From Trichosphaerium sp. ATCC 40318 (Eukaryota > Discosea > Flabellinia > Trichosidae), in contig JALMLS010000447.1 in NCBI GenBank assembly GCA_038496445.1, forward strand, positions 124,001 through 188,000: a stretch of 64,000 nt of DNA, given 5' to 3'. Position 1 is the first letter of the stretch. Each line of letters begins with the position of its first letter. A program made the position numbers and the translations under genes. Below the pieces are notes generated by a model that saw only the letters and a list, made by a program, of their open reading frames with translations, did not search any database and was not told where the DNA came from. Shown here piece after piece: positions 46,001-61,000 of this stretch.

Positions 46001-49000
46001 ATGAGGCGCGCTCTGGAGTACCATCGCCATCAAAGTCGAATGTAGTTATTGTACCGTCTGAGTCGGTGGCTGTAGTACCCATTCCTGTTTGAGCAGGAAC
46101 ATCAAGAGCATCAAGTTCAATGCAGATGGTGTAGTCTGTGTTTGGTAGTACACCATCAGAAGTGTCGAAAGTGTATTCGCCGTTCATATCAGTGACATCG
46201 GTAGCGACAGGAGTGACATCATTGCGAGGGGTAATCACAACTGTTCTTCCTGGTACGTTTGTATCGCCACCATCTTGTACACCGTCGTTGTTGTTGTCCA
46301 TGAATACACGGTTTCCAATTGTGACAGGTTGATCAACGAAACCAAAGTCGATTGTAATGTCATTAACACCAAGTGCAGGTGAGGTCTTGTAAAATGTTAC
46401 TTAAGTAAAAATAAACCTTTAAATTAACGCACGATCATAATACAAGAAGCGCGATCAGGAGTGCCATCACCATCAAGATCAATCATTAGTTCAGAACCAT
46501 CAGAGTCGATAGTGTCATCTCCACCAAAGTTGGCAGTGATTGGATCTTGGGTTGCTGGGACTTGGGCGCAGACTCGGTACATTGTGTCTGGTAATAGACC
46601 ATCACCAGTAGAGAACATGTAGTTGCCCGTTGGATTGGTCATTGTACTGGCAACTTCAGCATCCATTGAATCGAAAAGTACAACAAGTACGTTTTCAATT
46701 GGACTGTCACCAGCGTCTAAAAAATGGAGTTAGCGCTTGTGAAGTATTTCTTAAATGACAGTACCTTGAACATTGTCTCCATTTTCATCAACGAAAACAA
46801 AGTCACCGATGAATTGCATTGGTGTATTGATACCAAAGTCGATATCAGTTCTGATATTACCAAGCGTAGGAGTTGTCTAACATTTTGTAAGCAAAAAATA
46901 CAAACATACAATTTTTTTGGAGACTTACGATTGTAACACATGAAGCGCGATCAGGAGTGCCATCGCCATCGACATCAACCATTTGAAGAGATCCATCAGA
47001 GTCAAGGGTATCATCTCCACCAACATCGGCAGTGACAGGTGTTTCAGTGCTCAAAACGAGAACACAGATCGTGTATTGAGTTGAAGGCATAACACCATCA
47101 GAAGTATCAAAAGAGTACATGCCCATGTTGTCTGTAGTTTCTCTATCGATAACCATGCCGTTACCTGTGTCTGTGATTGATACATCTCTGTTTACAACAG
47201 GAATATCTCCACCACCTGAAAAAAAAACATTAGCAAAGAAATAACGTGATTTTTTTTTGTCGTGAATTTGCAACACGTGTTATTCAACAGCTTTCAAAAA
47301 AAACTTTATTCAACAGAAATTGTATCGTACCTTGAACGTTATCTCCGTCATCAAAGAAAACGAAGTCACCAACACTTGTAGTCTGAGATACAAAACCAAA
47401 ATCGTAGTTGATGTTCATCATGTTGATTGAAGGTGAGACCTAAAGCAGAAAATGAGTAAAAAAAGCAAAGTGGAAAAAAAACCCGTACAATATCAACACA
47501 AGATACAAGGTCGTCCATGCCATCTCCATCAATATCAATAGAACGCATATCACCATCAGAGTCCATGGTAGTATCCATACCAGCCATTGCTGTGGAAAGG
47601 ACTGTGTTGGCTGGAATACGAGCACAGATAATGTAGCTTGTGTCTGGTAACAGGCCATCTGTTTCATCAAAACCATAGATACCGCTCATGTCAGTTGTGT
47701 CTGTTGCTATAACTGTTGTTCCAGATAGCAATACAACTTCAACATTTTCGATACCGCTTTCGCCTCCTGCACGTGACAAGTTAGTATTGCGAATTGGATG
47801 TTTAAACTCGTACCTTGGAGACCATTGTTGTCAGAATCGAGGAATACGAAATCGCCAACAGATACTGTACCAGCAACGACACCAAAGTCAATTGTATCGT
47901 CATTGCCGCCAGCAGTTGGAGAGGTGATATCAACACATGAGGCGCGCTCTGGAGTGCCATCGCCATCAAAGTCGAAGGTAGTTATTGTACCATCTGAGTC
48001 AGTGGCTGTGTTGCCCATTCCTGTTTGAGCAGGAAGGTCAAGAGCATCAAGTTCAACACAGATGGTGTAATCTGTGTTTGGTAGTACACCATCAGAAGTG
48101 TCGAAAGTGTATTCACCGTCCATGTCAGTGACATCAGTGGCGACAGGAGTGACATCATTGCGAGGGGTAATCACAACTGTTCTTCCTGGTACGTCTGTAT
48201 CGCCACCATCTTGTACACCATCGTTGTTGTTGTCCATGAATACACGGTTTCCAATGGTGACAGGTTGATCGATAAATCCAAAGTCGAAGGTAACATCATT
48301 GACGCCAAGTGCAGGTGTTGTCTAGTAAATGTAAGCATTGTCACAATATAAAAGGAACTTACGATCATAGCACAAGAAGCACGATCTTGAGCGCCATCTG
48401 AGTTTAGATCAATCATCATTTCAGAACCATCAGAGTCGATGGTGTCGTCTCCACCAAAGTTGGCAGTGATTGGATCTTGGGTTGCTGGGACTTGAACACA
48501 GATTTGGTACATTGTATCTGGTTCTATGCCATCTGCAGTTGAGAACATGTAGTTACCCATTGGATTGGTCATTGTACTATCAACTATAGCACCCAATGTA
48601 TCGAAAATTACAACAAGGACGTTGTCAATTGGAGTGTCTCCAGCATCTAATGTTCGAACGTGTTAGTAAAGAACTATTCATATTTTGTTTAGAGTTTTCT
48701 TACCTTGAGTGTTACTTCCGTCAACATCAACAAAAACGAAGTCACCAATCATTTGCATTGGTGTGTCGATACCAAAGTCGATATCGAGGTCATTGTTGCC
48801 AAGAGTTGGGCTTGTCTGTAAACAAAGTTAGAGATTTGTTCAAAAAAAAAGCAAAATGTTGTTTCCTTTAAGGACGTACGATTGTAACACATGAAGCGCG
48901 ATCTGGAGTACCATCTCCGTCAAAGTCAAAGGTAGTAAGAGATCCATCAGAGTCAAGGGTATCATCTCCACCAACATCAGCAGTGACAGGTGTTTCAGTG

Positions 49001-52000
49001 TTCAAAATAGCAACACAGATCATGTACTCTGTTGAAGGTAGAACACCATCAGCAGTATCGAAAGAGTACATGCCCATGTTGTCTGTATTTTCTCTAGCGA
49101 TAATCATGTTATCACTTGTGCGAGCAATAATAACTTCTCTGTTGATTACAGCAGGATCACCGGCATCTAAAAAGAAAAAAGGTAAGAACTCCATACAAGC
49201 GATGCATGTCAAGAAGAGCCCAAATGATCACGTACCTTGAACATTGTTGTTATCACCATCAAAGAAAACACGATCACCAAGGGTTATTGTTGTAGGTACT
49301 GCAACAAATCCAAAGTCGTAGTTAGGGTTCATCATGTTGACTGAAGGTGAAGTCTAAAAACAGTGATTTAGTAATTATGTCGTTGAAGTATTAGAAAAAA
49401 AACGTACAAAGTCAACACAAGATACACGATCAGGTGTGCCGTCTCCATCAATATCAACAGTACGTTCGTCACCATCAGAGTCAATGGCGCCGTCCATACC
49501 AGCTCCAGTGGCTGTTGGGTCTGTATTTGCTGGAACTTGAGCGCAGATAGTGTACATTGTGTCAGGTAATAGGCCATCTGTTTCATCAAAGCCATAGATA
49601 CCACTCATATCTGTTGTATCTGTTGCAACAACAGCTCCACCTTGGATAAGTGCAACAAGTACACCGTTGATTCCGGTTTCGCCCGTTGAGAGACCATCGT
49701 TATCAGAGTCGGTAAACACAAGGTCTCCAACAGATACGGTTCCAGCGACAACGCCAAAGTCGATTGTATCGTCAGTATTGCCAGGGGTTGGAGAGGTGAT
49801 ATCAACACATGAGGCGCGCTCAGGAGTACCATCGCCATCAAAGTCAAATGTAGTTATTGTACCGTCTGAGTCAGTGGCAGCTGTACCCATTCCTGTTTGA
49901 GCAGGGACATCAAGAGCGTCAAGTTCAATACAGATGGTGTAATCTGTGTTTGGTACAATACCATCAGTTTCATCGAAAGTGTATTCGCCGTTCATGTCGG
50001 TAACATCAGTGGCGACAGGAGTGACGTCATTGCGAAGAGTGATCACAACTGTTCTTCCTGGTACATCTGCGTCACCACCATCTTGTATGCCATCGTTATT
50101 GTTGTCCATGAATACACGGTTTCCAATAACAACTGGTTGATCAACGAAACCAAAATCAATTGTAATGTCGTTGACACCAAGTGCAGGTGATGTCTGTAAT
50201 TAAAAGTTAGCGTTGTACTCATAATAAAAAGTATACTTACAATATCGATACATGAAGCGCGATCAGGAGTGCCATCACCATCAAGATCAATCATTGTTTC
50301 AGAACCATCAGAGTCGATAGTGTCATCGCCACCAAAGTTGGCAGTGATTGGATCTTGGGTTGCTGGGATTTGGGCGCATACTTGGTAGTCTGTGTCTGGA
50401 AGTACGCCATCACCAGTTGAGAACATGTAGTTGCCCATTGGGTTGGTCATTGTGTTGGCAACTTCAATGCCCATTGAGTCGAAGAGTACGACAAGTACGT
50501 TTTCGATTGGACTGTCACCAGCGTCTATTGGAATATAACACATTAACAAACATATTTTAAGTGAGTTTATAGATTACCTTGCACGTTGTCTCCATTTTCA
50601 TCAACGAAGACAAAGTCACCGAGGAATTGCATTGGCGTGTTAATACCAAAGTCATTGTCGAGGTCTGAGTTACCAATAGTTGGACTCATCTGTAGAGAAG
50701 TGGTTAGTTAAAAAACTATTTAAAATCTACTTTTGATCCGTACAATAGTAACACATGAAGCGCGATCAGGAGTGCCATCGCCATCGACATCAACCATTTG
50801 AAGAGATCCATCAGAGTCAATGGTATCATCTCCTCCGATATCGGCAGTAACAGGTGTTTCAGTGCTCAAAACGAGAACACAGATCGTGTACTGAGTTGAA
50901 GGCATAACACCATCAGCTGTATCGAAAGAGTACATGCCCATGTTGTCTGTAGTTTCTCTATCAATAACCATGCCGTTGCCTGTGTCTGTGATTGACACAT
51001 CTCTGTTTACAACAGGTAGATCTCCAACACCTTGGAACAAAAAATTAGATCATCACAAACACAAAATAGAAGTGAAGTACTTTGAGTGTTATCATTGTCC
51101 AAGTCAAAGAAAACAAAGTCTCCAATGTTGACAGTAAGTGATACAAATCCAAAGTCGTAGTTGAGGTTCATCATGTTGACTGAAGGTGAAGTCTAAAAAA
51201 ATACAATTAGAATTTGTGAAATACAAGAAAAAGTAATGACAAAATAACGTACAAAGTCAACACAAGATACACGATCGCCCATGCCATCTCCATCAATATC
51301 AACAGCACGTTCGTCACCATCAGAGTCAATAGTTCCGTCCATACCAGCTCCAGTGGCTGTTGGGTCGTTACCTACTGGGACAAGAGCACAGATAGTGTAC
51401 ATCGTGTCAGGTAATAGGCCATCTGTTTCGTCAAAGCCATAGATACCACTCATATCTGTTGTATCTGTTGCAACAACAGCTCCACCTTGGATAAGTGCAA
51501 CAAGTACACCGTTGATTCCGGTTTCGCCCGTTGAGAGACCATCGTTGTCAGAGTCGGTAAACACAAAGTCTCCAACTGAAACGGTACCAGCGACAATACC
51601 AAAGTCAATTGTATCATCTGTATTACCAGCGGTTGGAGAGGTGATGTCAACACATGAGGCGCGCTCTGGAGTACCATCGCCATCAAAGTCAAATGTAGTT
51701 ATTGTACCGTCTGAGTCAGTGGCAGCAGTACCCATTCCTGTTTGTGCAGGAACATCAAGAGCGTCAAGTTCAATACAAATGGTGTAATCCGTGTTTGGTA
51801 CAAGACCATCTGTTTCATCGAAAGTGTATTCGCCGTTCATATCAGTGACATCAGTGGCGATAGGAGTGACGTCATTGCGAGGGGTAATCACAACTGTTCT
51901 TCCTGGTACATCTGCGTCGCCACCGTCTTGTACACCGTCATTGTTGTTGTCCATGAATACACGGTTTCCAATTGTGACAGGTTGATCAACGAAACCAAAA

Positions 52001-55000
52001 TCAATTGTAATGTCGTTGACACCAAGTGCAGGTGATGTCTGTAATTAAAAGTTAGCGTTGTACTCACAATAAAAAGTATACTTACAATATCGATACAAGA
52101 AGCACGGTCAGGGGTGCCATCACCATCAAGATCAATCATTGTTTCAGAACCATCAGAGTCAATGGTGTCATCTCCACCAAAGTTGGCAGTGATTGGATCT
52201 TGGGTTGCTGGGACTTGGGCGCATACTTGGTAGTCTGTGTCTGGAAGTACACCATCACCAGTTGAGAACATGTAGTTGCCCATTGGGTTGGTCATTGTGT
52301 TGGCAACTTCAATGCCCATTGAGTCGAAGAGTACGACAAGTACGTTTTCGATTGGACTGTCACCAGCGTCTATTGGAATATAACACATTAACAAACATAT
52401 TTTAAGTGAGTTTATAGATTACCTTGCACGTTGTCTCCATTTTCATCAACGAAGACAAAGTCACCGATGAATTGCATTGGCGTGTTAATACCAAAGTCAT
52501 TATCAAGGTCTGCGTTACCAATAGTTGGACTCATCTGTAGAGAAGTGGTTAGTTAAAAAACTATTTAAAATCTACTTTTGATCCGTACAATAGTAACACA
52601 AGAAGCGCGATCAGGAGTGCCATCACCGTCAACATCAACCATTTGAAGAGATCCATCAGAGTCAAGGGTATCATCTCCTCCGACATCGGCAGTGACAGGT
52701 GTTTCAGTACTTAAGATGAGTACACAGATCGTGTATTGAGTTGAAGGCATAACACCATCAGCAGTATCAAAAGAGTACATGCCCATGTTGTCTGTAGTTT
52801 CTCTATCGATAACCATGCCGTTACCTGTGTCTGTGATTGACACATCTCTGTTTACAACAGGTAGATCTCCACCACCTTGGAACAAAAAGTTAGATCATCA
52901 CAAACACAAAATAGAAGTGAAGTACTTTGAGTGTTATCACTGTCCAAGTCAAAGAAAACAAAGTCTCCAATATTGATAGTAAGTGATACAAATCCAAAGT
53001 CGTAGTTGAGGTTCATCATGTTGACTGAAGGTGAAGTCTAAAAAAATACAATTAGAATTTGTGAAATACAAGAAAAAGTATTGACAAAATAACGTACAAA
53101 GTCAACACAAGATACACGATCAGGTGTGCCGTCTCCATCAATGTCGACCATACGTTCGTCACCATCAGAGTCAATGGTGCCGTCCATACCAGCTCCAGTG
53201 GTAGTTGGGTCGTTACCTGCTGGAACTTGAGCACAGATGGTGTACATCGTGTCAGGTAATAGGCCATCTGTTTCATCAAAACCATAGATACCACTCATAT
53301 CTGTTGTATCTGTTGCAACAACAGCTCCACCTTGGATAAGTGCAACAAGTACACCGTTGATACCGGTTTCGCCGGTTGAGAGACCATCGTTGTCAGAGTC
53401 GGTAAACACAAAGTCTCCAACTGAAACAGTACCAGCGACAATACCAAAGTCAATTGTATCATCAGTATTACCAGCGGTTGGAGAGGTGACATCAACACAA
53501 GAGGCGCGATCAGGAGTACCATCGCCATCAAAGTCAAAGGTAGTTATTGTACCGTCTGAGTCAGTGGCAGCTGTACCCATTCCTGTTTGAGCAGGGACAT
53601 CAAGAACGTCAAGTTCAATACAGATGGTGTAATCTGTGTTTGGTACAAGACCATCTGTTTCGTCGAAAGTGTATTCGCCGTTCATGTCAGTAACATCGGT
53701 AGCGACAGGAGTGACATCATTGCGAGGGGTAATCACAACTGTTCTTCCTGGTACGTCTGCGTCACCACCGTCTTGTATACCATCGTTGTTGTTGTCCATG
53801 AATACACGGTTACCAACACTCACTGGTTGATCGATAAATCCAAAGTCAATTGTAACATCGCTTATGCCAGTAGCAGGGGACGTCTGTTGCACAAGTTAGA
53901 AGTTAAGTAAAAAATAATAAAAGACTTACTATCATAACACAAGAAGCACGGTCATTCATGCCATCTCCATCAAGATCAATCATTGTTTCAGAACCATCAG
54001 AGTCGATGGTGTCATCTCCACCAAAGTTGGCAGTGATTGGATCTTGGGTTGCTGGGATTTGAGCACATACTTGGTAGTCTGTGTCTGGAAGTAGACCATC
54101 ACCAGTTGAGAACATGTAGTTGCCCATTGGGTTGGTCATTGTACTGGCAATTTCAACATCCATTGAGTCGAAGAGTACAACGAGTACATTATCAATTGGA
54201 GTGTCACCAGCGTCTAAAAAATAGAGTTAGCGCTTATGAAGTATTTCTTGAATGATAGTACCTTGAACATTATCTCCATTTTCATCAATAAAGACAAAGT
54301 CACCGATGAATTGCATTGGTGTATTGATACCAAAGTCATTATCGAGGTCAGAGTTACCAATGGTTGGGCTTGTCTGTAAAATGGTCAGCATGTAAGACAG
54401 CTAATAAAGATTGGTAACATACGATATCAACACATGAAGCGCGATCAGGAGTGCCATCACCATCTACATCGACCATTTGAAGAGATCCATCAGAGTCAAG
54501 GGTATCATCTCCTCCGATATCAGCAGTGACAGGTGTTTCAGTGCTTAAAACGAGAACACAGATCGTGTATTGAGTTGAAGGCATAACACCATCAGCTGTA
54601 TCGAAAGAGTACATGCCCATGTTATCTGTAGTTTCTCTATCGATAACCATGCCGTTACCTGTGTCTGTGATTGATACATCTCTGTTTACAACAGGCATAT
54701 CTCCAGCACCTTAAAATACAATGTTAATACTTGTGATATTTAAAAACTTTATAAGCTCACTTTGAGTGTTGTCACCGTCCACGTCAAAGAAGACAAAGTC
54801 TCCAATGTTGACAGTAAGTGGTACAAAACCGAAATCATAGGTAGGGTTCATCATGTTGATTGAAGGTGAGGTCTAAACAATTATAAATAATCAAAGTCTA
54901 CAAACAAAAAAAAACATGACATACGAAATCAACGCAAGATACACGTTCAGCCATGCCACTTCCAATATCGACCATACGTTCGTCACCATCAGAGTCGATG

Positions 55001-58000
55001 GTGTCGTCCATACCAGCTCCAGTGGCTGTTGGGTCGTTACCTGCTGGAACTTGAGCGCAAATGGTGTACATCGTGTCAGGTAATAGGCCATCTGTTTCAT
55101 CAAAACCATAGATACCACTCATGTCTGTCACATCTGTTGCAATAACTGTTCCACCTTGGATAAGTGCAACAGTTATACCGTTGATACCAGTTTCGCCAGT
55201 TGAGAGACCATCATTATCAGAGTCGGTAAACACAAGGTCTCCAACAGATACGGTACCAGCAACAATACCAAAATCGATTGTGTCGTCTGTACCACCTCCA
55301 TTTGGAGAGGTGATATCAACACATGAGGCGCGCTCTGGAGTACCATCGCCATCAAAGTCAAAGGTAGTTATTGTACCGTCTGAGTCAGTGGCTGCAGTAC
55401 CCATTCCTGTTTGAGCAGGAAGGTCAAGAACGTCAAGTTCAACACAGATGGTGTAATCCGTGTTTGGTACAAGACCATCTGTTTCGTCGAAAGTGTATTC
55501 ACCGTTCATGTCGGTAACATCAGTGGCGATAGGAGTGACGTCATTGCGAAGGGTAATCACAACTGTTCTTCCTGGTACGTCTGCGTCGCCACCATCTTGT
55601 ACACCGTCGTTGTTGTTGTCCATGAATACACGGTTTCCAATTGTGACAGGTTGATCAACGAAACCAAAATCAATTGTAATATCGTTGACACCAGCGTTAG
55701 GTGATGTCTGTAAAGATGACAGAGTTAGAAAGTTTCTGAGTTTAACAAAAAGGTTACATGACGTACAATCATAACACATGAAGCACGATCAGGAGTGCCA
55801 TCACCATCAAGATCAATCATTAGTTCAGAACCATCAGAGTCGATGGTGTCATCTCCGCCGAAGTTGGCAGTGATTGGATCTTGGTTTGTTGGAACTAAGG
55901 CACATACTCGGTAGTCTGTGTCTGGTAGTAGACCATCACCAGTTGAGAACATGTAGTTGCCCATTGGATTGGTCATTGTGTTGGCAACTTCAACGTCCAT
56001 TGAGTCGAAAAGTACGACAAGTACGTTTTCGATTAGAATGTCTGTACCGTCTATTGTAACGTAATGTAAGTACTTAACAGATAAATATAAAAAAGTAAGG
56101 TTACCTTGAACATTGTCTCCATTATCATCAACAAAGACAAAGTCACCAATAAATTGCATTGGTGTAACAATACCGAAGTCGTTGTCATTATCAGTATTGC
56201 CAAGTGTTGGACTCATCTAGATGATAACCATTAGACATGTATATACGAATAGTTTAGACGTACAACATCAACACATGAAGCGCGATCAGGAGTGCCATCA
56301 CCATCGACATCAAACATTTGAAGAGATCCATCAGAGTCAAGGGTATCATCTCCTCCAAAATCAGCAGTAACAGGTGTTTCAGTACTTAAGATGAGTACAC
56401 AGATCGTGTACTGAGTTGAAGGCATAACACCATCAGAAGTATCAAAAGAGTACATGCCCATGTTGTCTGTGGTTTCTCTATCGATAACCATGCCGTTGCC
56501 TGTGTCTGTGATTGACACATCTCTGTTTACAACAGGAATATCTCCAATTCCTTAAAATAACGTGTAAGAAAAGTGACTTTTTGAAATACACGTGAAGAAA
56601 CACGTGTTGAATTTTTATCATACCTTGAACATTATCACCGTTATCGAAGAAGACAAAGTCACCAATGATAACAGTTTGTGGTACAAATCCGAAATCGTAA
56701 TTAGGATTCATCATGTTTACAGATGGAGAAGTCTACAAGAGTTAATACTAGAATTTTTTCGCATGTTTTAAAAAAGCAACGTACAAAGTCAACGCAAGAT
56801 ACACGATCATCCATACCATCTACATCAATATCGACAGTACGTTCGTCACCATCAGAATCAATGGTATTGTCCATACCAGCGCCAGTGGCTGTTGGGTCTG
56901 TATTTGCTGGAACAAGAGCACAAATGGTGTACATTGTATCAGGTTCAAGACCATCTGTTTCATCAAAACCATAGATACCACTCATATCTGTTGTATCTGT
57001 TGCAACAACAGCTCCACCTTGGATAAGTGCAACAAGTACACCATTGATTCCGGTTTCACCAGTTGAAAGACCATCATTGTCAGAGTCGGTAAACACAAGG
57101 TCTCCAACAGATACGGTACCAGCGACAATACCAAAGTCAATTGTATCATCAGTATTACCAGCGGTTGGAGAGGTGATGTCAACACAAGAAGCACGATCAG
57201 GAGTGCCATCGCCATCAAAGTCAAAGGTAGTTATTGTACCGTCTGAGTCAGTGGCAGCAGTACCCATTCCTGTTTGTGCAGGGACATCGAGAGCTTCGAG
57301 TTCAACACAGATGGTATAATCCGTGTTTGGAATTAAACCATCAGATGTGTCGAAAGTGTATTCGCCGTTCATGTCAGTGACATCGGTAGCGACAGGAGTG
57401 ACGTCATTGCGAAGGGTAATCACAACTGTTCTTCCTGGTACGTCTGCGTCACCACCATCTTGTATGCCATCATTGTTGTCATCTCTGAATACACGGTTTC
57501 CGACAGTGACTGTTTGATCGATAAATCCAAAGTCAATTGTCAAATCATTAACACCAACATTAGGTGACGTCTTATAAAATGTTAGTGAAAAAAAACCTTT
57601 AAATTAACGTACAATCATAATACATGAAGCACGATCAGGGGTGCCATCTCCATCAAGATCAATCATTAGTTCAGAACCATCAGAGTCAATGGTATCGTCT
57701 CCGCCGAAGTTGGCAGTGATTGGGTCTTGGTTTGCTGGGACTAAGGCGCAGACTCGGTAGTCTGTGTCTGGAAGTACGCCATCGGTAGTTGTGAACATGT
57801 AGTTGCCCATTACATTGGTCATTGTGTTGGCAACTTCAACATCCATTGAATCGAAAAGTACAACAAGCACATTTTCAATTGGATTGTCTCCACCATCTTG
57901 TGTAATATTAATCAAAATATTTCATACTATTTTGTAATTTCATACCTTGAACGTTATCTCCATTTTCATCAATAAAGACAAAGTCACCGAGGAATTGATT

Positions 58001-61000
58001 TGGTGTATTAATACCAAAATCATTATCGAGGTCAGAGTTGCCAAGTGCTGGACTCATCTGTTCAAACGTGGTTAGTAAAAATCTTGTAGTGTTTTATTGA
58101 GCGTACGATATCAACACATGAAGCGCGATCAGGAGTGCCATCACCATCTACATCGACCATTTGAAGAGATCCATCAGAGTCAAGGGTATCATCTCCACCG
58201 ATATCAGCAGTAACAGGTGTTTCAGTGCTCAAAACGAGAACACAGATCGTGTATTGAGTTGAAGGCATAACACCATCAGCTGTATCAAAAGAGTACATGC
58301 CCATGTTGTCTGTAGTTTCTCTATCGATAACCATGCCGTTGCCTGTGTCTGTGATTGATACATCTCTGTTTACAACAGGCATATCTCCAGCACCTTAGAA
58401 TAAAAAGTTAGAAAATAACGAATACATGATGAAACAAAGGCGTACTTTGGGTGTTGTCACTGTCCAAGTCGAAGAAAACGAAGTCTCCGATGTTGACAGT
58501 GAGTGTAACAACAAAACCGAAATCATAGTCAGGGTTCATCATGTTGATTGAAGGTGAGGTCTAATACAAATTTTAGAATAATATTATAAGGATATTGTAA
58601 AAGTGAACGTATTGAGAAATTTCAAAAAGCAACGTACAAAGTCAACACAAGATACACGTTCAGCCATGCCACTTCCAATATCGACCATACGTTCGTCACC
58701 ATCAGAATCAATGGTGTCATCCATACCAGCGCCAGTGGCTGTTGGGTCTGTATTTGCTGGAACTTGAGCACAAATGGTGTACATTGTGTCAGGTAATAGG
58801 CCATCTGTTTCATCAAAACCATAGATACCACTCATATCTGTCATATCTGTTGCGACAACAGTTCCACCTTGGATAAGTACAACAGTTATACCGTTGATAC
58901 CAGTTTCGCCAGTTGAGAGACCATCATTATCAGAGTCGGTAAACACAAGGTCTCCAACAGATACGGTACCAGCAACAATACCAAAGTCAATTGTATCGTC
59001 TGTAGCACCTCCATTTGGAGAGGTGATATCAACACATGAGGCACGCTCTGGAGTACCATCGCCATCAAAGTCGAATGTAGTTATTGTACCGTCTGAGTCA
59101 GTGGCAGCTGTACCCATTCCTGTTTGAGCAGGAACATCAAGAACGTCAAGTTCAATACAGATGGTGTAATCCGTGTTTGGTACAAGACCATCTGTTTCGT
59201 CGAAAGTGTATTCGCCGTTCATGTCAGTGACATCGGTAGCGACAGGAGTGACATCATTGCGAAGGGTAATCACAACTGTTCTGCCTGGTACGTCTGCGTC
59301 ACCACCGTCTTGTATACCGTCATTGTTGTTGTCCATGAATACACGGTTACCGACGCTGACTGGTTGATTGACAAATCCAAAGTCAATTGTCAAATCATTA
59401 ACACCAGCGTTAGGTGAAGTCTTTATCATAAAAGTTAGAAAAGTGTCCAAGAATTATTTTCAAATTATCAACGTACAATCATAACACAAGAAGCACGATC
59501 ATCCATGCCATCTCCATCAAGGTCAATCATTAGTTCAGCACCATCAGAGTCAATGGTATCATCTCCACCAAAGTTGGCAGTGATTGGATCTTGGTTTGCT
59601 GGGACTTGGGCACAGACTCGGTAGTCTGTGTCTGGAAGCAATCCATCGGTTGTAGAGAACATGTAGTTGCCCATTGCGTTGGTCATTGTATTGGCAACTT
59701 CAACGTCCATTGAATCGAAGAGTACGACAAGTACGTTGTTAATTTCAGTGTCGCCACCATCTGTAAAAAGTAGAGTAAGAAAAGGGAAAGTGATTTTTTA
59801 AACTAAGACAGCATAGCAAAAAAAATAGTACCTTGAACATTATCTCCATTTTCATCAATAAAGACAAAATCACCAATAAATTGAGCTGGTGTATTAATAC
59901 CAAAGTCGTTGTCGAGGTCTGAGTTGCCAAGTGTTGGACTCATCTAGAGGAAATAGTGTTAGAAAGTCACCCAAACAGTTGTAGACATACGATATCAACA
60001 CAAGAAGCGCGATCAGGAGTGCCATCACCATCAACGTCGACCATTTGAAGAGATCCATCAGAGTCGATGGTATCATCTCCTCCAAAATCAGCAGTGACAG
60101 GTGCCTCAGTGCTTAAAACGAGAACACAGATCGTGTATTGAGTTGAAGGCATAACACCATCAGCAGTATCGAAAGAGTACATGCCCATGTTATCTGTGGT
60201 TTCTCTATCGATAACCATGCCGTTACCTGTGTCGGTGATTGATACATCTCTGTTTACAACAGGCATATCTCCAGCACCTTAAAATACAACGGTAAGTACT
60301 TAAATAACAAAGTAAAAGTTGAAGGCATACTTTGAGTGTTGTCACTGTCCAAGTCAAAGAAGACAAAGTCTCCAATATTGACAGTCAAAGGTACAAAACC
60401 GAAATCATAGTCAATATTCATCATATTGATTGAAGGTGAGGTCTAAAGAACAGGAAGCATAAGTAAAAAGAGAAAAGTTGGTACAACGCAGAAACGTACA
60501 AAGTCGACGCAAGATACACGTTCAGCCATGCCACCTCCAATATCAACCATACGTTCGTCACCATCAGAGTCGATGGTGTCGTCCATACCAGCGCCAGTGG
60601 CTGTTGGGTCTGTATTTGCTGGAACTTGAGCACAAATGGTGTACATTGTGTCAGGTAATAGGCCATCTGTTTCATCAAAACCATAGATACCACTCATATC
60701 AGTCATATCTGTTGCGACAACAGCTCCACCTTGGATAAGTACAACAGTTATACCGTTGATACCAGTTTCGCCAGTTGAGAGACCATCGTTATCAGAGTCG
60801 GTAAAGACAAGGTCTCCAACTGAAACAGTACCAGCGACAATACCAAAGTCAATTGTATCGTCTGTAGCACCACCATTTGGAGAGGTGATGTCAACACATG
60901 AGGCACGTTCAGGAGTACCATCGCCATCAAAGTCGAATGTAGTTATTGTACCATCTGAGTCAGTGGCAGCTGTACCCATTCCTGTTTGAGCAGGGACATC

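Noticed and set aside
50194-53883. Assembly duplication as the cause of the twin periods 6 and 7
   Set aside because: The A-B exons and the leading intron of period 6 differ from period 7, so they are not exact copies. Read depth would still be the decisive check.
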